From: Candidatus Bathyarchaeota archaeon
GTDB lineage: Archaea > Thermoproteota > Bathyarchaeia > TCS64
DNA: 10,615 nucleotides
Assembly: GCA_018396515.1 (NCBI GenBank)
Contig: JAGTQJ010000050.1
Span: 1-10,615, forward strand
Direction: 5' to 3'
Shown one piece after another: positions 1-6,113 of this stretch. Under the pieces are notes generated by a model. It was given only the letters and a program-made list of their open reading frames with translations, was not told where the DNA came from and did no database searches. Numbering within the stretch: the first letter of the stretch is position 1; every line of letters begins with the position of its first letter. The position numbers and the translations under genes are program-made.

Positions 1-633
1 TGTTTTTCAGGCTTAAATAAGAATTTTATTGGCGATGGTACATGGAACTTCTATAAAAACAAGGGAAGCTGTTTTATTAGAATTGCAATGAAGGATCTTG
101 ACGCCCAGATGAGAACCTTTGAGTTTTTAAAGGTTTTAGGTTTACCGATGGAAAAATTCGAAATTAGAACATATAAGGTGAAGGCTTCAGATCTATTAAA
201 GATTGATTCATGGAGTAAAAAAATTTATGATATAATATTAGACATTATAGAAAATAGAGGAAATTCTGTTGATTTTGCAAAAGGTTTTCTTTCAGGAATT
301 TATGACGCTGAAGGTAGCTACTCAAATGTTTTAAGAATTTGTAATCATGATGAAAGCATTATAAAAGATGTTAAGATGTATGGTAAATTTTTGGGTTTCA
401 ATTTTGTCGAAGAAGAAAGAGGGGTTAGGTTGTTGGGAGAATTAAATGAAGTAATTAGGTTTTTCATTATTACAAATCCCATAGTGAAAAGAAAAAAAGA
501 GAAAATATTAAATAAATCATTGAAAAATGCTATAGATGAAGATGTTGAAATAGAAAAATATGGAGAAGAACACGTGTATGACATAACAACCACGAGCGGG
601 ACCTTCATCGCAAATGGTTTCTTAACCCATAAT
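1..633 (+). mobile_element. Intein with LAGLIDADG homing endonuclease domain, 5' partial
   Basis: In-frame protein-splicing element; the N-terminal splicing block lies outside the window. The first dodecapeptide motif contains N-F-I-G-D-G-T-W (about 22-45) and the second is FLSGIYDAEGSY (286-321), both keeping the acidic residue (D, E) that binds the catalytic metal, so the endonuclease may be active. Block F reads HVYDITTTSGTFIANG and block G reads F-L-T-H-N, with the penultimate His and terminal Asn (631-633) needed for Asn cyclisation. Cys at 634-636 is the +1 nucleophile. Base composition shifts abruptly from AT-rich to GC-rich at this junction, which suggests transfer from elsewhere. The boundary is well supported on this side. 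Confidence 0.92.
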
Positions 634-1239
634 TGCTGGGCCAGGAGCTATGCTAAGAGGCTTGCCTCCATGGGCGTCGAGCCCTATAAGACCCACCTCT
701 TTGAGCCTGCTTTCGCTGAGTGGAGGCTGAGGCAGAGGTTCAGGGATGGGGGAACCGTCTTCGTCTCCGATATGGGGGATATGTGGGGGGACTGGGTTCC
801 AGGGGAGTGGATCGAGAGGGTCTTGGAGGTTGTGAGATCCAAGCCCAAGACGAGGTTCTTCTTCCTCACCAAGAACCCTAAGAGGTATCTGGAGTACGAG
901 GACCGTCTCAGCGAGAACATGGTCCTGGGAGCAACCATAGAGACGAACAGGGATTATGGGTTGACGAGAGCCCCTACGCCCAGAAAGAGGTATGAATCCA
1001 TGGCCCGGCTGAGCTGGCCATATAAGGTTGTGGTGGTGGAGCCCATCCTGGACTTCAATGGGGAGCTCTTGGACTGGATATGCGAGATCTCCCCGATGAT
1101 GGTCTACGTGGGCTACGACAACCACGGCAACAACCTCCCGGAGCCGAAGATGGCCAAGACCCAGATCTTACTAGAGGCCCTGAACAACATCACAGACCTT
1201 AGGGTGAAGACCATAAGAAAGGCCTGGCATGAAACCTGA
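1..1239 (+). CDS. DUF5131 (Gp37/Gp68) radical-SAM-like protein, intein-containing, 5' partial
   Basis: The reading frame is open from base 1, so the true start lies upstream; the ATG at 88 is inside the intein and is not a real start. The last 201 codons (634-1236) are the C-extein. It begins C-W-A-R-x-Y-A-K-R-L, matching the last cysteine of the cysteine cluster (GCxxxCxYCYA type) in DUF5131. It continues with the family's MGDMWGDWVPxEWI block near 760-815, the FFLTKNPKRY block near 859-888, then N-M-V-L-G-A-T-I-E and a C-terminal V-V-V-E-P-I-L-D strand. The family is related to radical SAM enzymes and occurs in phages and prokaryotes; its reaction is not known to me. Only a short N-extein is expected upstream, because family members are usually about 230-270 residues. 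The host part is GC-rich while the intein is strongly AT-rich. The family call is confident; function is open. Confidence 0.85.
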   Translation, partial: CFSGLNKNFIGDGTWNFYKNKGSCFIRIAMKDLDAQMRTFEFLKVLGLPMEKFEIRTYKVKASDLLKIDSWSKKIYDIILDIIENRGNSVDFAKGFLSGIYDAEGSYSNVLRICNHDESIIKDVKMYGKFLGFNFVEEERGVRLLGELNEVIRFFIITNPIVKRKKEKILNKSLKNAIDEDVEIEKYGEEHVYDITTTSGTFIANGFLTHNCWARSYAKRLASMGVEPYKTHLFEPAFAEWRLRQRFRDGGTVFVSDMGDMWGDWVPGEWIERVLEVVRSKPKTRFFFLTKNPKRYLEYEDRLSENMVLGATIETNRDYGLTRAPTPRKRYESMARLSWPYKVVVVEPILDFNGELLDWICEISPMMVYVGYDNHGNNLPEPKMAKTQILLEALNNITDLRVKTIRKAWHET

Positions 1240-1327
1240 ACTTTAAGCCCGACGACAAATCAGCATTTCTTGGATCAGGATTGACTCTAGATATTGTTTT
1301 AGATGAGTCTATCGTGGGAGAAAAGCC

Positions 1328-1337
1328 TTATAATATA
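1328..1337 (+). promoter_or_regulatory. TATA-like box for vapBC 1
   Basis: TTATAATATA is centred about 35 nt before the TTG start of the antitoxin gene, in an otherwise AT-rich spacer. By archaeal TATA spacing, transcription would begin near 1358, leaving a leader of roughly 10 nt with no clear Shine-Dalgarno sequence. Confidence 0.5.
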
Positions 1338-1367
1338 CCTTAATTATCTTTATTTTCGTGGTAGACC

Positions 1368-1613
1368 TTGGCTAGGGTTCAGGTCAATTTGAAGCTTGAT
1401 GAGGGGATTGTCAGGGAGGTGGAGAGGCTGGTGGAGCAGGGTTGCTTCCGCACCAAGACCGAGGCCTTCGTAAAAGCATTACAGCTGTTGATAAGGGCCC
1501 ATAAAGCTGGGGAGCTGATTAAAAGGTTCGATGAGGTTAGAGAAGCGACGGAGGAGGCGCCGAGCCTAACCGAGGCCGTGATCGAATCTCATGAGGAAGA
1601 GGATCTAATTTGA
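1368..1613 (+). CDS. vapB: VapB-type ribbon-helix-helix antitoxin
   Basis: An 81-residue protein whose N-terminal half (residues 1-45) has the ribbon-helix-helix pattern: an alternating strand (R-V-Q-V-N-L-K-L), a helix (E-G-I-V-R-E-V-E-R-L-V), then a turn and second helix starting at T29-K-T-E-A-F. Such proteins bind DNA as dimers and repress their own operon. The acidic C-terminal tail (E-E-A-P..., E-S-H-E-E-E-D) is where VapB proteins usually wrap the toxin. The TTG start is the only one possible because a TAG stop lies two codons upstream in the same frame. It overlaps the downstream PIN toxin gene by 4 nt, so the two are translationally coupled. Assignment as VapB rests on fold pattern plus partner. 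Confidence 0.82.
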   Translation: MARVQVNLKLDEGIVREVERLVEQGCFRTKTEAFVKALQLLIRAHKAGELIKRFDEVREATEEAPSLTEAVIESHEEEDLI

Positions 1614-2065
1614 GCCTTAAGGTATGTGTGGACTCCTCTGTGGTCGTGAAGTGGTTCAAAAAGGGAGAGGAGCATGAAGGGGAAGCATTGAGGCTTAGAG
1701 ACGAATCCCTGTCATCAAAGACCTACCCAATCATGTGTGAATGGGTATATCTGGAGGTTGTGAGAGCCCTCGTGAAGGCTGGATACCCGAAAGGGAAGAT
1801 AGTTGAGGCCTATAAAATCCTCAAAGAGATGGCGGAGTTGGGCTTTATCAAAACGGTGCCTGTACAAGAGCTGCTGGAAAAGGCGAAAGAGCTTGAAATT
1901 GAACTGAACCTCTACGCCTCTGACGCAGTAAACCTAGCAACCGCCATCATAAACTCGGAGAATATGCTAACAGAGGATAAACACCTACTTCAGGATAATG
2001 TCAGAATCTATGTTGAGAATCTGGGCTTGAAAATCATGAGCTTGAAGAATCTCACCTTAAGGTAA
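1610..2065 (+). CDS. vapC: VapC-type PIN-domain ribonuclease toxin
   Basis: A 151-residue PIN-domain protein, a Mg2+-dependent RNase expected to cut tRNA, rRNA or mRNA when released from its antitoxin. The acidic active-site residues are visible: D8 in the first strand (V-C-V-D-S-S), E49 (L-E-V-V-R-A-L; E44 is an alternative), D105 (Y-A-S-D-A-V-N-L-A-T-A) and D123 (T-E-D-K-H-L). The length is typical of VapC. It starts with TTG inside the sequence TTGA, overlapping the antitoxin stop; a stop lies six codons upstream and no ATG or GTG occurs between, so TTG is forced. All catalytic positions are present, so it is probably functional. The cellular target cannot be read from sequence. Confidence 0.87.
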   Translation: MSLKVCVDSSVVVKWFKKGEEHEGEALRLRDESLSSKTYPIMCEWVYLEVVRALVKAGYPKGKIVEAYKILKEMAELGFIKTVPVQELLEKAKELEIELNLYASDAVNLATAIINSENMLTEDKHLLQDNVRIYVENLGLKIMSLKNLTLR

Positions 2066-2157
2066 ACTGAGCCCCATATTCCGAGAATTTTTACTATTAT
2101 TGGTTCTGCAATTTCTTTATGCAAAGTTATGTGTTAGGGTTAGCTGAGTCTTCGAGT

Positions 2158-2295
2158 TCACCATATAGTCCTTATGTGCTGTTCTTTAGCCATGATCTGG
2201 AAATCCTTATCTCCTGATAGGATTGGAGACTGCCACTCTCTGGTTATAGTGGGACAGGCCCCTCCTATAGCGCCGGTTTCCCCTTCCCATTTCCC
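2158..2295 (-). pseudogene. C-terminal remnant of a PIN-like gene
   Basis: The minus strand has an open stretch of about 45 codons with no start codon near its beginning, ending in a TGA at 2158-2160. Its last part reads as P-I-L-S-G-D-K-D-F-Q-I-M-A-K-E-Q-H-I-R-T-I-W, the typical end of a PIN or PIN-like domain: a strand, then x-x-D-x-D-F with the fourth acidic residue, a helix, and a final strand. A preceding G-A-I-G-G-A-C stretch sits where D-A-x-I-A-A normally lies but lacks the Asp. Codons before 2295 run into a stop and then the 3' end of the ATPase gene, so the first two thirds are missing. It is read as debris of a third VapC-like toxin. The similarity is judged by eye only. Confidence 0.5.
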
Positions 2296-2320
2296 TTAGG
2301 GATCTAGGGCGTATTTTTGT

Positions 2321-3367
2321 TTATAGAAATTTTAGTATTCCTTCTCTGACTATGGGGTCGCAGGTTCTGTACATCTCATCGATTTTCTCTATTAATCCTT
2401 GATCTACCAGATTTCCTATTATTGTTGAGAGGGTGTTGTTTGGGATTCTACCTAATCTTGATTCTATTCCTCTCTTTATCTCTATCCATCTCGCATTTCC
2501 CAAGTTGGAGATGATCTTCAACGCCTCCTTATATCTTGGCTCCGCTACTCCATAGATCTTCAATGCGTTGCTGACCTCGTTAGCCGCTAACCTCGAGGCT
2601 CTCTCAAAGATCCTTTCTATGGGTTCATGGGTCCTTGTGGAGGCGTATCCGAAGTAGGTGAGCCAGCCTATTATCCCGTCAAACCTCTTTAAGGCGTCCT
2701 CTATCACCTCTTGGGGCATCTTGACCCCCTCCTGTTCAAACCCCTTCATCAGGAACTCTCTCGCCTTCTCCACTTCGAGCTTCTTCAACCTGACCTCTAT
2801 GTATGGCCTGCCGAAGAGGGGTGCATCGGGCTCTTGGAGCCTAAGAAACCGGTGTAGAAGGCCTACTTGAGACCCTGAGACTACAACCTTAAGCTTCTGG
2901 TGATCATACACATAGGCCAGAATGCTGTCAAGCCTATGGCCCATCCTCCTAAGCTCCTGGGCCTCATCCAGAACTAAAACCCTCCCATCCAAATTCTCCA
3001 AGAGGCTCAGGAGGCGCCCCTTACTCCTCTCCCTGAATCTCACGCCGAAGCTCCCGATGCTTATCCCCTCCACGCCTCTGAGAAGACCCCTAGCCCAGGA
3101 TCTCCTGGAGAGCTCCTCTTCAAGAAGCTCCATGAAGGAGTTAATGGATATCTTGCCCTGTGGGAGGAGCCTGCAATCTATGAATATATAAGCCTGCCTA
3201 GCCTTGCTCAGCCCTGTGAGGATGAGGGAGGTCTTCCCATACCTCCTCAGGCCCGAGACCACGATAAACCTACCATATTTTATTGCCTCGAGGAAGAGCT
3301 GGAGCTCCTCCTCCATGTCGAAGAAGTCCTCTATATTGGATTTTGGTTCAGGGCTGAAGTATGGCAT
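2321..3367 (-). CDS. Archaeal AAA-type ATPase (ATPase_2 family) with C-terminal winged helix
   Basis: A 348-residue cytoplasmic P-loop ATPase. Walker A is G-L-R-R-Y-G-K-T-S at residues 39-47, Walker B is V-L-V-L-D-E-A-Q at 130-137, and a sensor-1-like strand V-V-V-S-G-S-Q follows at 161-167. The P-L-F-G-R-P motif at 183-188 is characteristic of the large archaeal ATPase family (STAND-like), and the C-terminal part from about 284 to 345 looks like a winged helix-turn-helix, which would bind DNA. Family members are abundant in archaea and mostly uncharacterised. It is preceded by a TATA-like box and a duplicated start unit, so it appears to have its own promoter. It sits alone on the minus strand between a PIN remnant and a decayed region. 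Family assignment is strong; the role is unknown. Confidence 0.87.
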   Translation of the reverse strand: MPYFSPEPKSNIEDFFDMEEELQLFLEAIKYGRFIVVSGLRRYGKTSLILTGLSKARQAYIFIDCRLLPQGKISINSFMELLEEELSRRSWARGLLRGVEGISIGSFGVRFRERSKGRLLSLLENLDGRVLVLDEAQELRRMGHRLDSILAYVYDHQKLKVVVSGSQVGLLHRFLRLQEPDAPLFGRPYIEVRLKKLEVEKAREFLMKGFEQEGVKMPQEVIEDALKRFDGIIGWLTYFGYASTRTHEPIERIFERASRLAANEVSNALKIYGVAEPRYKEALKIISNLGNARWIEIKRGIESRLGRIPNNTLSTIIGNLVDQGLIEKIDEMYRTCDPIVREGILKFL

Positions 3368-3398
3368 AGTTACCCCCCTAACATAGTTACCCCCCTAA
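3365..3398 (-). repeat. Tandem duplication of ribosome-site/start-codon unit, with 4-codon upstream ORF
   Basis: Two exact head-to-tail copies of the 17-bp unit TTAGGGGGGTAACTATG (minus strand). Each copy carries a G6 tract, which could pair with the anti-Shine-Dalgarno sequence using one G-U pair, followed 5 nt later by ATG. The downstream ATG (3367-3365) starts the ATPase gene. The upstream ATG (3384-3382) is out of frame and reads M-L-G-G-stop, ending 2 nt before the real start. Confidence 0.8.
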
Positions 3399-3404
3399 CT
3401 TCTA

Positions 3405-3412
3405 ACTTATAA
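3405..3412 (-). promoter_or_regulatory. TATA-like box for the ATPase gene
   Basis: TTATAAGT on the minus strand. Usual archaeal spacing puts the transcription start near 3382, at the upstream ATG of the duplicated start unit. The upstream copy may therefore be only partly transcribed or used as a leaderless start. Confidence 0.45.
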
Positions 3413-3509
3413 CCTTGACTGAGGCCCAAAAGAGGGTGCGAAGAGGTTTCTAGGCGAGGCGGGGGCCGGGGCTTTTCATCGGGAGGTCTTATCCCCCTGA
3501 CCTCAATGA

Positions 3510-3803
3510 AGAGGGGGGCGCTTCCTTAGGGATGGCTTCATAGACGCCGCTGAGGAGTATCTGGAGCGATGGTTAGCCCGAAAAACGACCCGGCCCATCA
3601 TCTAGAAGAGGATGAACTGAATGTGATGTGCGCATTCAGGGGGATGGGGTGGACCCATATGTCCAGACCAAGATTGAAGATCGACCCCGACCTTTATCGA
3701 TAAGAGGGGTTCGGCCTTGATCTTTCAAAAACTCCTTGAATATGCCCTGAAATGGGTAATAGGGGCCTTAGAAACAGGTTACTTGAGAGAGAGGCTAAGA
3801 GAG
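3510..3803 (+). pseudogene. Possible decayed gene between ATPase and tRNA-Thr
   Basis: This stretch has no convincing intact gene, but protein-like segments appear in successive plus-strand frames. About 3513-3602 contains D-G-F-I-D-A-A-E-E-Y-L-E-R-W-L and ends at TAG. A 44-codon frame (3569-3703, ATG preceded by GGAG) contains E-D-E-L-N-V-M-C-A-F-R-G-M-G-W and ends at TAA. A third frame open from 3678 contains K-L-L-E-Y-A-L-K-W-V-I-G-A-L and then runs through the antisense of the tRNA gene. This is what a frameshifted remnant looks like, but chance open frames in GC-rich DNA are possible. I do not recognise the family. Bases 3413-3509 show nothing further. Confidence 0.25.
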
Positions 3804-3877
3804 AGCCTCGGGCGGGATTCGAACCCGCGGCCAACAGCTTACAAGGCTGCCGCTCTCCCAGGCTGAGCTACCGAGGC
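3804..3877 (-). tRNA. tRNA-Thr (anticodon UGU)
   Basis: The minus strand folds into a complete cloverleaf: acceptor GCCTCGG/CCGAGGC with 7 perfect pairs, D stem GCTC/GAGC, anticodon stem GCAGC/GCTGT (one G-U at the base), loop CTTGTAA with anticodon TGT (plus 3841-3843), a 5-nt variable loop, and T arm GCGGG-TTCGAAT-CCCGC. G15 and C48 allow the Levitt pair. The unpaired discriminator base (3804) is U, as expected for archaeal tRNA-Thr, and CCA is not encoded. There is no intron at the canonical 37/38 position. It reads ACA, and ACG by wobble if not restricted. Confidence 0.97.
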
Positions 3878-3904
3878 ATCCATCTTTGGGATCTTGCTTT
3901 CCTG

Positions 3905-3912
3905 TATATTTT
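3905..3912 (-). promoter_or_regulatory. TATA box of tRNA-Thr
   Basis: AAAATATA on the minus strand lies about 30 nt upstream of the first base of the mature tRNA, the usual position for an archaeal tRNA promoter. Confidence 0.65.
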
Positions 3913-4002
3913 GGTTTCTGAGGGGCAAAGCCGATTTTGGTTCAAGTATTTGGGATCCCTCCTACTCTGGTTTTGATGAGATCGGGCTGATCTATAGCAA
4001 GG

Positions 4003-4012
4003 TTTATTTTTT
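4003..4012 (+). promoter_or_regulatory. TATA-like box for the OsmC-family gene
   Basis: TTTATTTTTT is centred about 33 nt upstream of the ATG at 4040. Predicted transcription start is near 4033, giving a leader of only a few bases; no Shine-Dalgarno sequence is visible, consistent with leaderless translation. Confidence 0.45.
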
Positions 4013-4039
4013 GGAGCTGGGGCCTTACCCTCGATCTAT

Positions 4040-4435
4040 ATGAGCGTCGTTGTCACTAGGCTGGAAGGGATGAAGTTTAAGGCTGAGGCAGACGGCCTCG
4101 AGGTGGTCTCTGGGAGGGTTAGGGAGGATGCCCCCCTAGAGGGGATGACCCCCGGGAGGCTATTGACGGCCTCCCTCGGGCTCTGCACCGCCATGACCAT
4201 AGCAGGCTACTGTGAGAAGAGGGGGGTAAGGGCCGATGGCCTTAAGGTTGTCGTGGCCGCCAAGACGGATAAGGCGGTTGGGAGGGCTGTGGCCTTCGAT
4301 GTGGAGATAAACATGGGTAGACCCCTGACTGAGGAGGAGAGGAAGGTGGTTCTTGAGGCCGCTCAAAGCTGCTATGTCGGGAAGACGCTGCTGGGCTCGC
4401 CGAGCATCACTCATAGACTTGTCGAGAATTCGTGA
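4040..4435 (+). CDS. OsmC/Ohr family protein, predicted thiol peroxidase
   Basis: A 131-residue single-domain protein matching the OsmC fold, cytoplasmic, with no signal peptide. Known members reduce organic or inorganic hydroperoxides with two conserved cysteines. Both are present: C49 in A-S-L-G-L-C-T-A-M-T-I on the long central helix, and C111 in A-A-Q-S-C-Y-V-G-K-T-L, the position of the second reactive Cys before the T-L pair. The M-T-P-G-R-L-L block just before the first helix is typical. An extra Cys (C58) lies one to two turns after C49. The organic-hydroperoxide subtype cannot be separated from the general OsmC subtype by eye. It is transcribed alone and converges on the glycosyltransferase gene with a 22-nt gap. 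Confidence 0.87.
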   Translation: MSVVVTRLEGMKFKAEADGLEVVSGRVREDAPLEGMTPGRLLTASLGLCTAMTIAGYCEKRGVRADGLKVVVAAKTDKAVGRAVAFDVEINMGRPLTEEERKVVLEAAQSCYVGKTLLGSPSITHRLVENS

Positions 4436-4457
4436 ATTGATGATAAACCTCGATTTT

Positions 4458-5888
4458 CTATGATAGTTTTTGTTTTGATGTTGAGTAGTAAATTACTGTG
4501 GAGTACCCTGTTAGGTAGATGAACAGGGTTGATAGCACGGATAGGATCTGGTTCTTTACCGCTAGGATTATCCCTATAACTGTGACCGAAAGCATCAGCA
4601 TCTCCGGGAGTGGGAACCTCCCGATGGGTGTGTGTGTTTTTGATATCCTCTTCCTCCCCCCCTCTATGTTGTATTTGGGTGTTGTCTTGAACTCCAGCCT
4701 CTTCGAGAGGAGGCCCTTCAACATCGATATGGTGAGATGGGCCGAGAGGCCCACGCCGACGGCGGCCAGCAGGCCCAGGTAGGGGAGCTTCTCCCTAAGG
4801 CTCATATCCTGGAGGATGACGGTTGAGGAGTATAGGGTTGAGGCCCCTAGGGCCCCTATGGAGAAGAGGATGCTGAAGGGGGTCTGGAAGAGGGGGCTTG
4901 GGGCCCTGTTCAGGATGAGGAGAAGGACCAGTAGGATGATGGTTATCATCATGATGGGGAAGATCAGGTAGTTTGTCAGGTGAAGTGTGGCTTCAAGCTT
5001 CTGATATAGGGTTAGATGCGCCGACCTCCAGACATCCCCCAATAGCCTCCTGGCGCACTGGAGGCTCCCCACAGCCCATCTCGACTGCTGGTTCTTGAAG
5101 TCCAATATGTTGATGGGGACCTCCCCAGGAACGACCACATCCCTCAGATACCTCGACCCCCAACCCCTTATCCTCATCCTGTAGCTCATGTCCAGGTCCT
5201 CGGTGAGCATCTCGGGGCGCCAACCCCCCACATCGAGGATGGCCTCAGTCCTCAGGACACCCCCTGACCCGTTGAAGTTTATCACCATGGACATGGCCTC
5301 CCTCCCCGCCTGCTCCACCATGAAGTGGCCGTCTATGGCTAGGGAGATCATCTCGGTCACCCCATTATAGCCCCGGTTTAGGTGGCCGAGCCTAGCCTGG
5401 ACGAAGCCCAGCCTCGGATCCTCCTCGAGGTGGGAGACAACCCTCTCTAGGAAGTCTGGGGGAGGGACGAAGTCAGCGTCGAATATGGCTATGTACTTTC
5501 CATGGGTGTATTTGAGGGCGTTCTGGAGGGCCCCGGCCTTGAAGCCCTTCCTATCCCTCCTCCTCAGGACATGGATGTTCAGGCCCTCAGACCTGAGAGC
5601 CGCCACCTCTGAGTCTATTATGCTCGAGGTCTCATCGGTGCTGTCATCCAGGACCAGGACCTCAAGCTTGTCCCTAGGCCAGTGGAGCCCCGCCACCGAC
5701 CTGAGCAGTCTAGACACGACGTATCTCTCGTTGTAGATGGGTAGCTGAACGGTCACCATGGGATGGTTCACTATGGGCCTTCCTCCCCCAACCCTATACC
5801 TCAAAGCGCCGTAGAGGAGGAGGAAACAGTTGTATCCATGGGGCAGTAGAAGGAGGGAAAGGAGAAAATGCATGAGGGGGAGGGCCAT
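4458..5888 (-). CDS. Membrane-bound processive glycosyltransferase, family 2 (cellulose synthase/CslA-like)
   Basis: A 476-residue integral membrane enzyme predicted to polymerise or transfer sugars from nucleotide-sugars on the cytoplasmic face and probably extrude the product. An N-terminal hydrophobic segment (about 3-27) precedes the GT-A domain with V-L-D-D-S (D81, D82), the D-A-D motif (D137, D139), T-E-D (229-231, catalytic base region) and Q-Q-S-R-W (267-271), the QxxRW signature of processive GT2 enzymes. About five membrane segments follow (near 306-326, 337-359, 369-393, 431-444 and 447-467). A TTG at 5897 is in frame, but the ATG at 5888 is preferred because a TATA-like box lies 27 nt upstream. 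Sugar and linkage are unknown. It lies 225 nt downstream of a surface protein gene on the same strand but has its own promoter. Confidence 0.87.
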   Translation of the reverse strand: MALPLMHFLLSLLLLPHGYNCFLLLYGALRYRVGGGRPIVNHPMVTVQLPIYNERYVVSRLLRSVAGLHWPRDKLEVLVLDDSTDETSSIIDSEVAALRSEGLNIHVLRRRDRKGFKAGALQNALKYTHGKYIAIFDADFVPPPDFLERVVSHLEEDPRLGFVQARLGHLNRGYNGVTEMISLAIDGHFMVEQAGREAMSMVINFNGSGGVLRTEAILDVGGWRPEMLTEDLDMSYRMRIRGWGSRYLRDVVVPGEVPINILDFKNQQSRWAVGSLQCARRLLGDVWRSAHLTLYQKLEATLHLTNYLIFPIMMITIILLVLLLILNRAPSPLFQTPFSILFSIGALGASTLYSSTVILQDMSLREKLPYLGLLAAVGVGLSAHLTISMLKGLLSKRLEFKTTPKYNIEGGRKRISKTHTPIGRFPLPEMLMLSVTVIGIILAVKNQILSVLSTLFIYLTGYSTVIYYSTSKQKLS

Positions 5889-5911
5889 ATCGAACAATGC
5901 AGCACAGCCCC

Positions 5912-5919
5912 TTTATCAA
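5912..5919 (-). promoter_or_regulatory. TATA-like box for the glycosyltransferase gene
   Basis: TTGATAAA on the minus strand is centred about 27 nt upstream of the ATG at 5888. This places the transcription start at or very near that codon and argues for leaderless translation from the ATG rather than the TTG at 5897. Confidence 0.45.
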
Positions 5920-6113
5920 TCTAACAGATAAGAAGATTAATAGTTAAATAATTAACTCTTAAAGGCCTCCCTTCATCTTCCCCGTTAAACCATGATTCCA
6001 AGGTCCCCTTTGAACCTTACACGGCGGCGTCGCCTACAATGTGCCCAAACATGAAAGGGTTTGTTAAGGTCAGAGCTCTGCCCCGAGCTTTCCCTGGGCC
6101 GCCATCCCCAGCC

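Noticed and set aside
622..1125. Long minus-strand frame opposite the DUF5131 C-extein
   Set aside because: It is a shadow of a GC-rich coding region on the other strand, rich in Pro, His and Gly with no domain pattern.
1240..1367. Spacer after the DUF5131 gene
   Set aside because: Checked for a small gene or hairpin; only the TATA-like box of the next operon is supported.
2321..3412. ATPase plus VapBC plus PIN remnant as a new defence system
   Set aside because: The genes are on opposite strands with separate promoters, and archaeal ATPase_2 genes and VapBC pairs are common singly; co-occurrence here is not evidence of joint action.
3804..3877. tRNA-Thr as an attachment site of an integrated element
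   Set aside because: No second copy of the tRNA 3' half and no integrase gene are visible in the window, so an element cannot be supported.
3752..3976. 74-codon plus-strand frame across the tRNA gene
   Set aside because: It contains the peptide R-A-G-F-E-P-A-A-N-S-L, the familiar false translation of the antisense of a tRNA T arm; no gene is there.
6071..6080. Perfect 10-bp palindrome CAGAGCTCTG downstream of the surface-protein gene
   Set aside because: It has no T-tract next to it and is too short to be distinguished from chance; not called as a terminator or operator.
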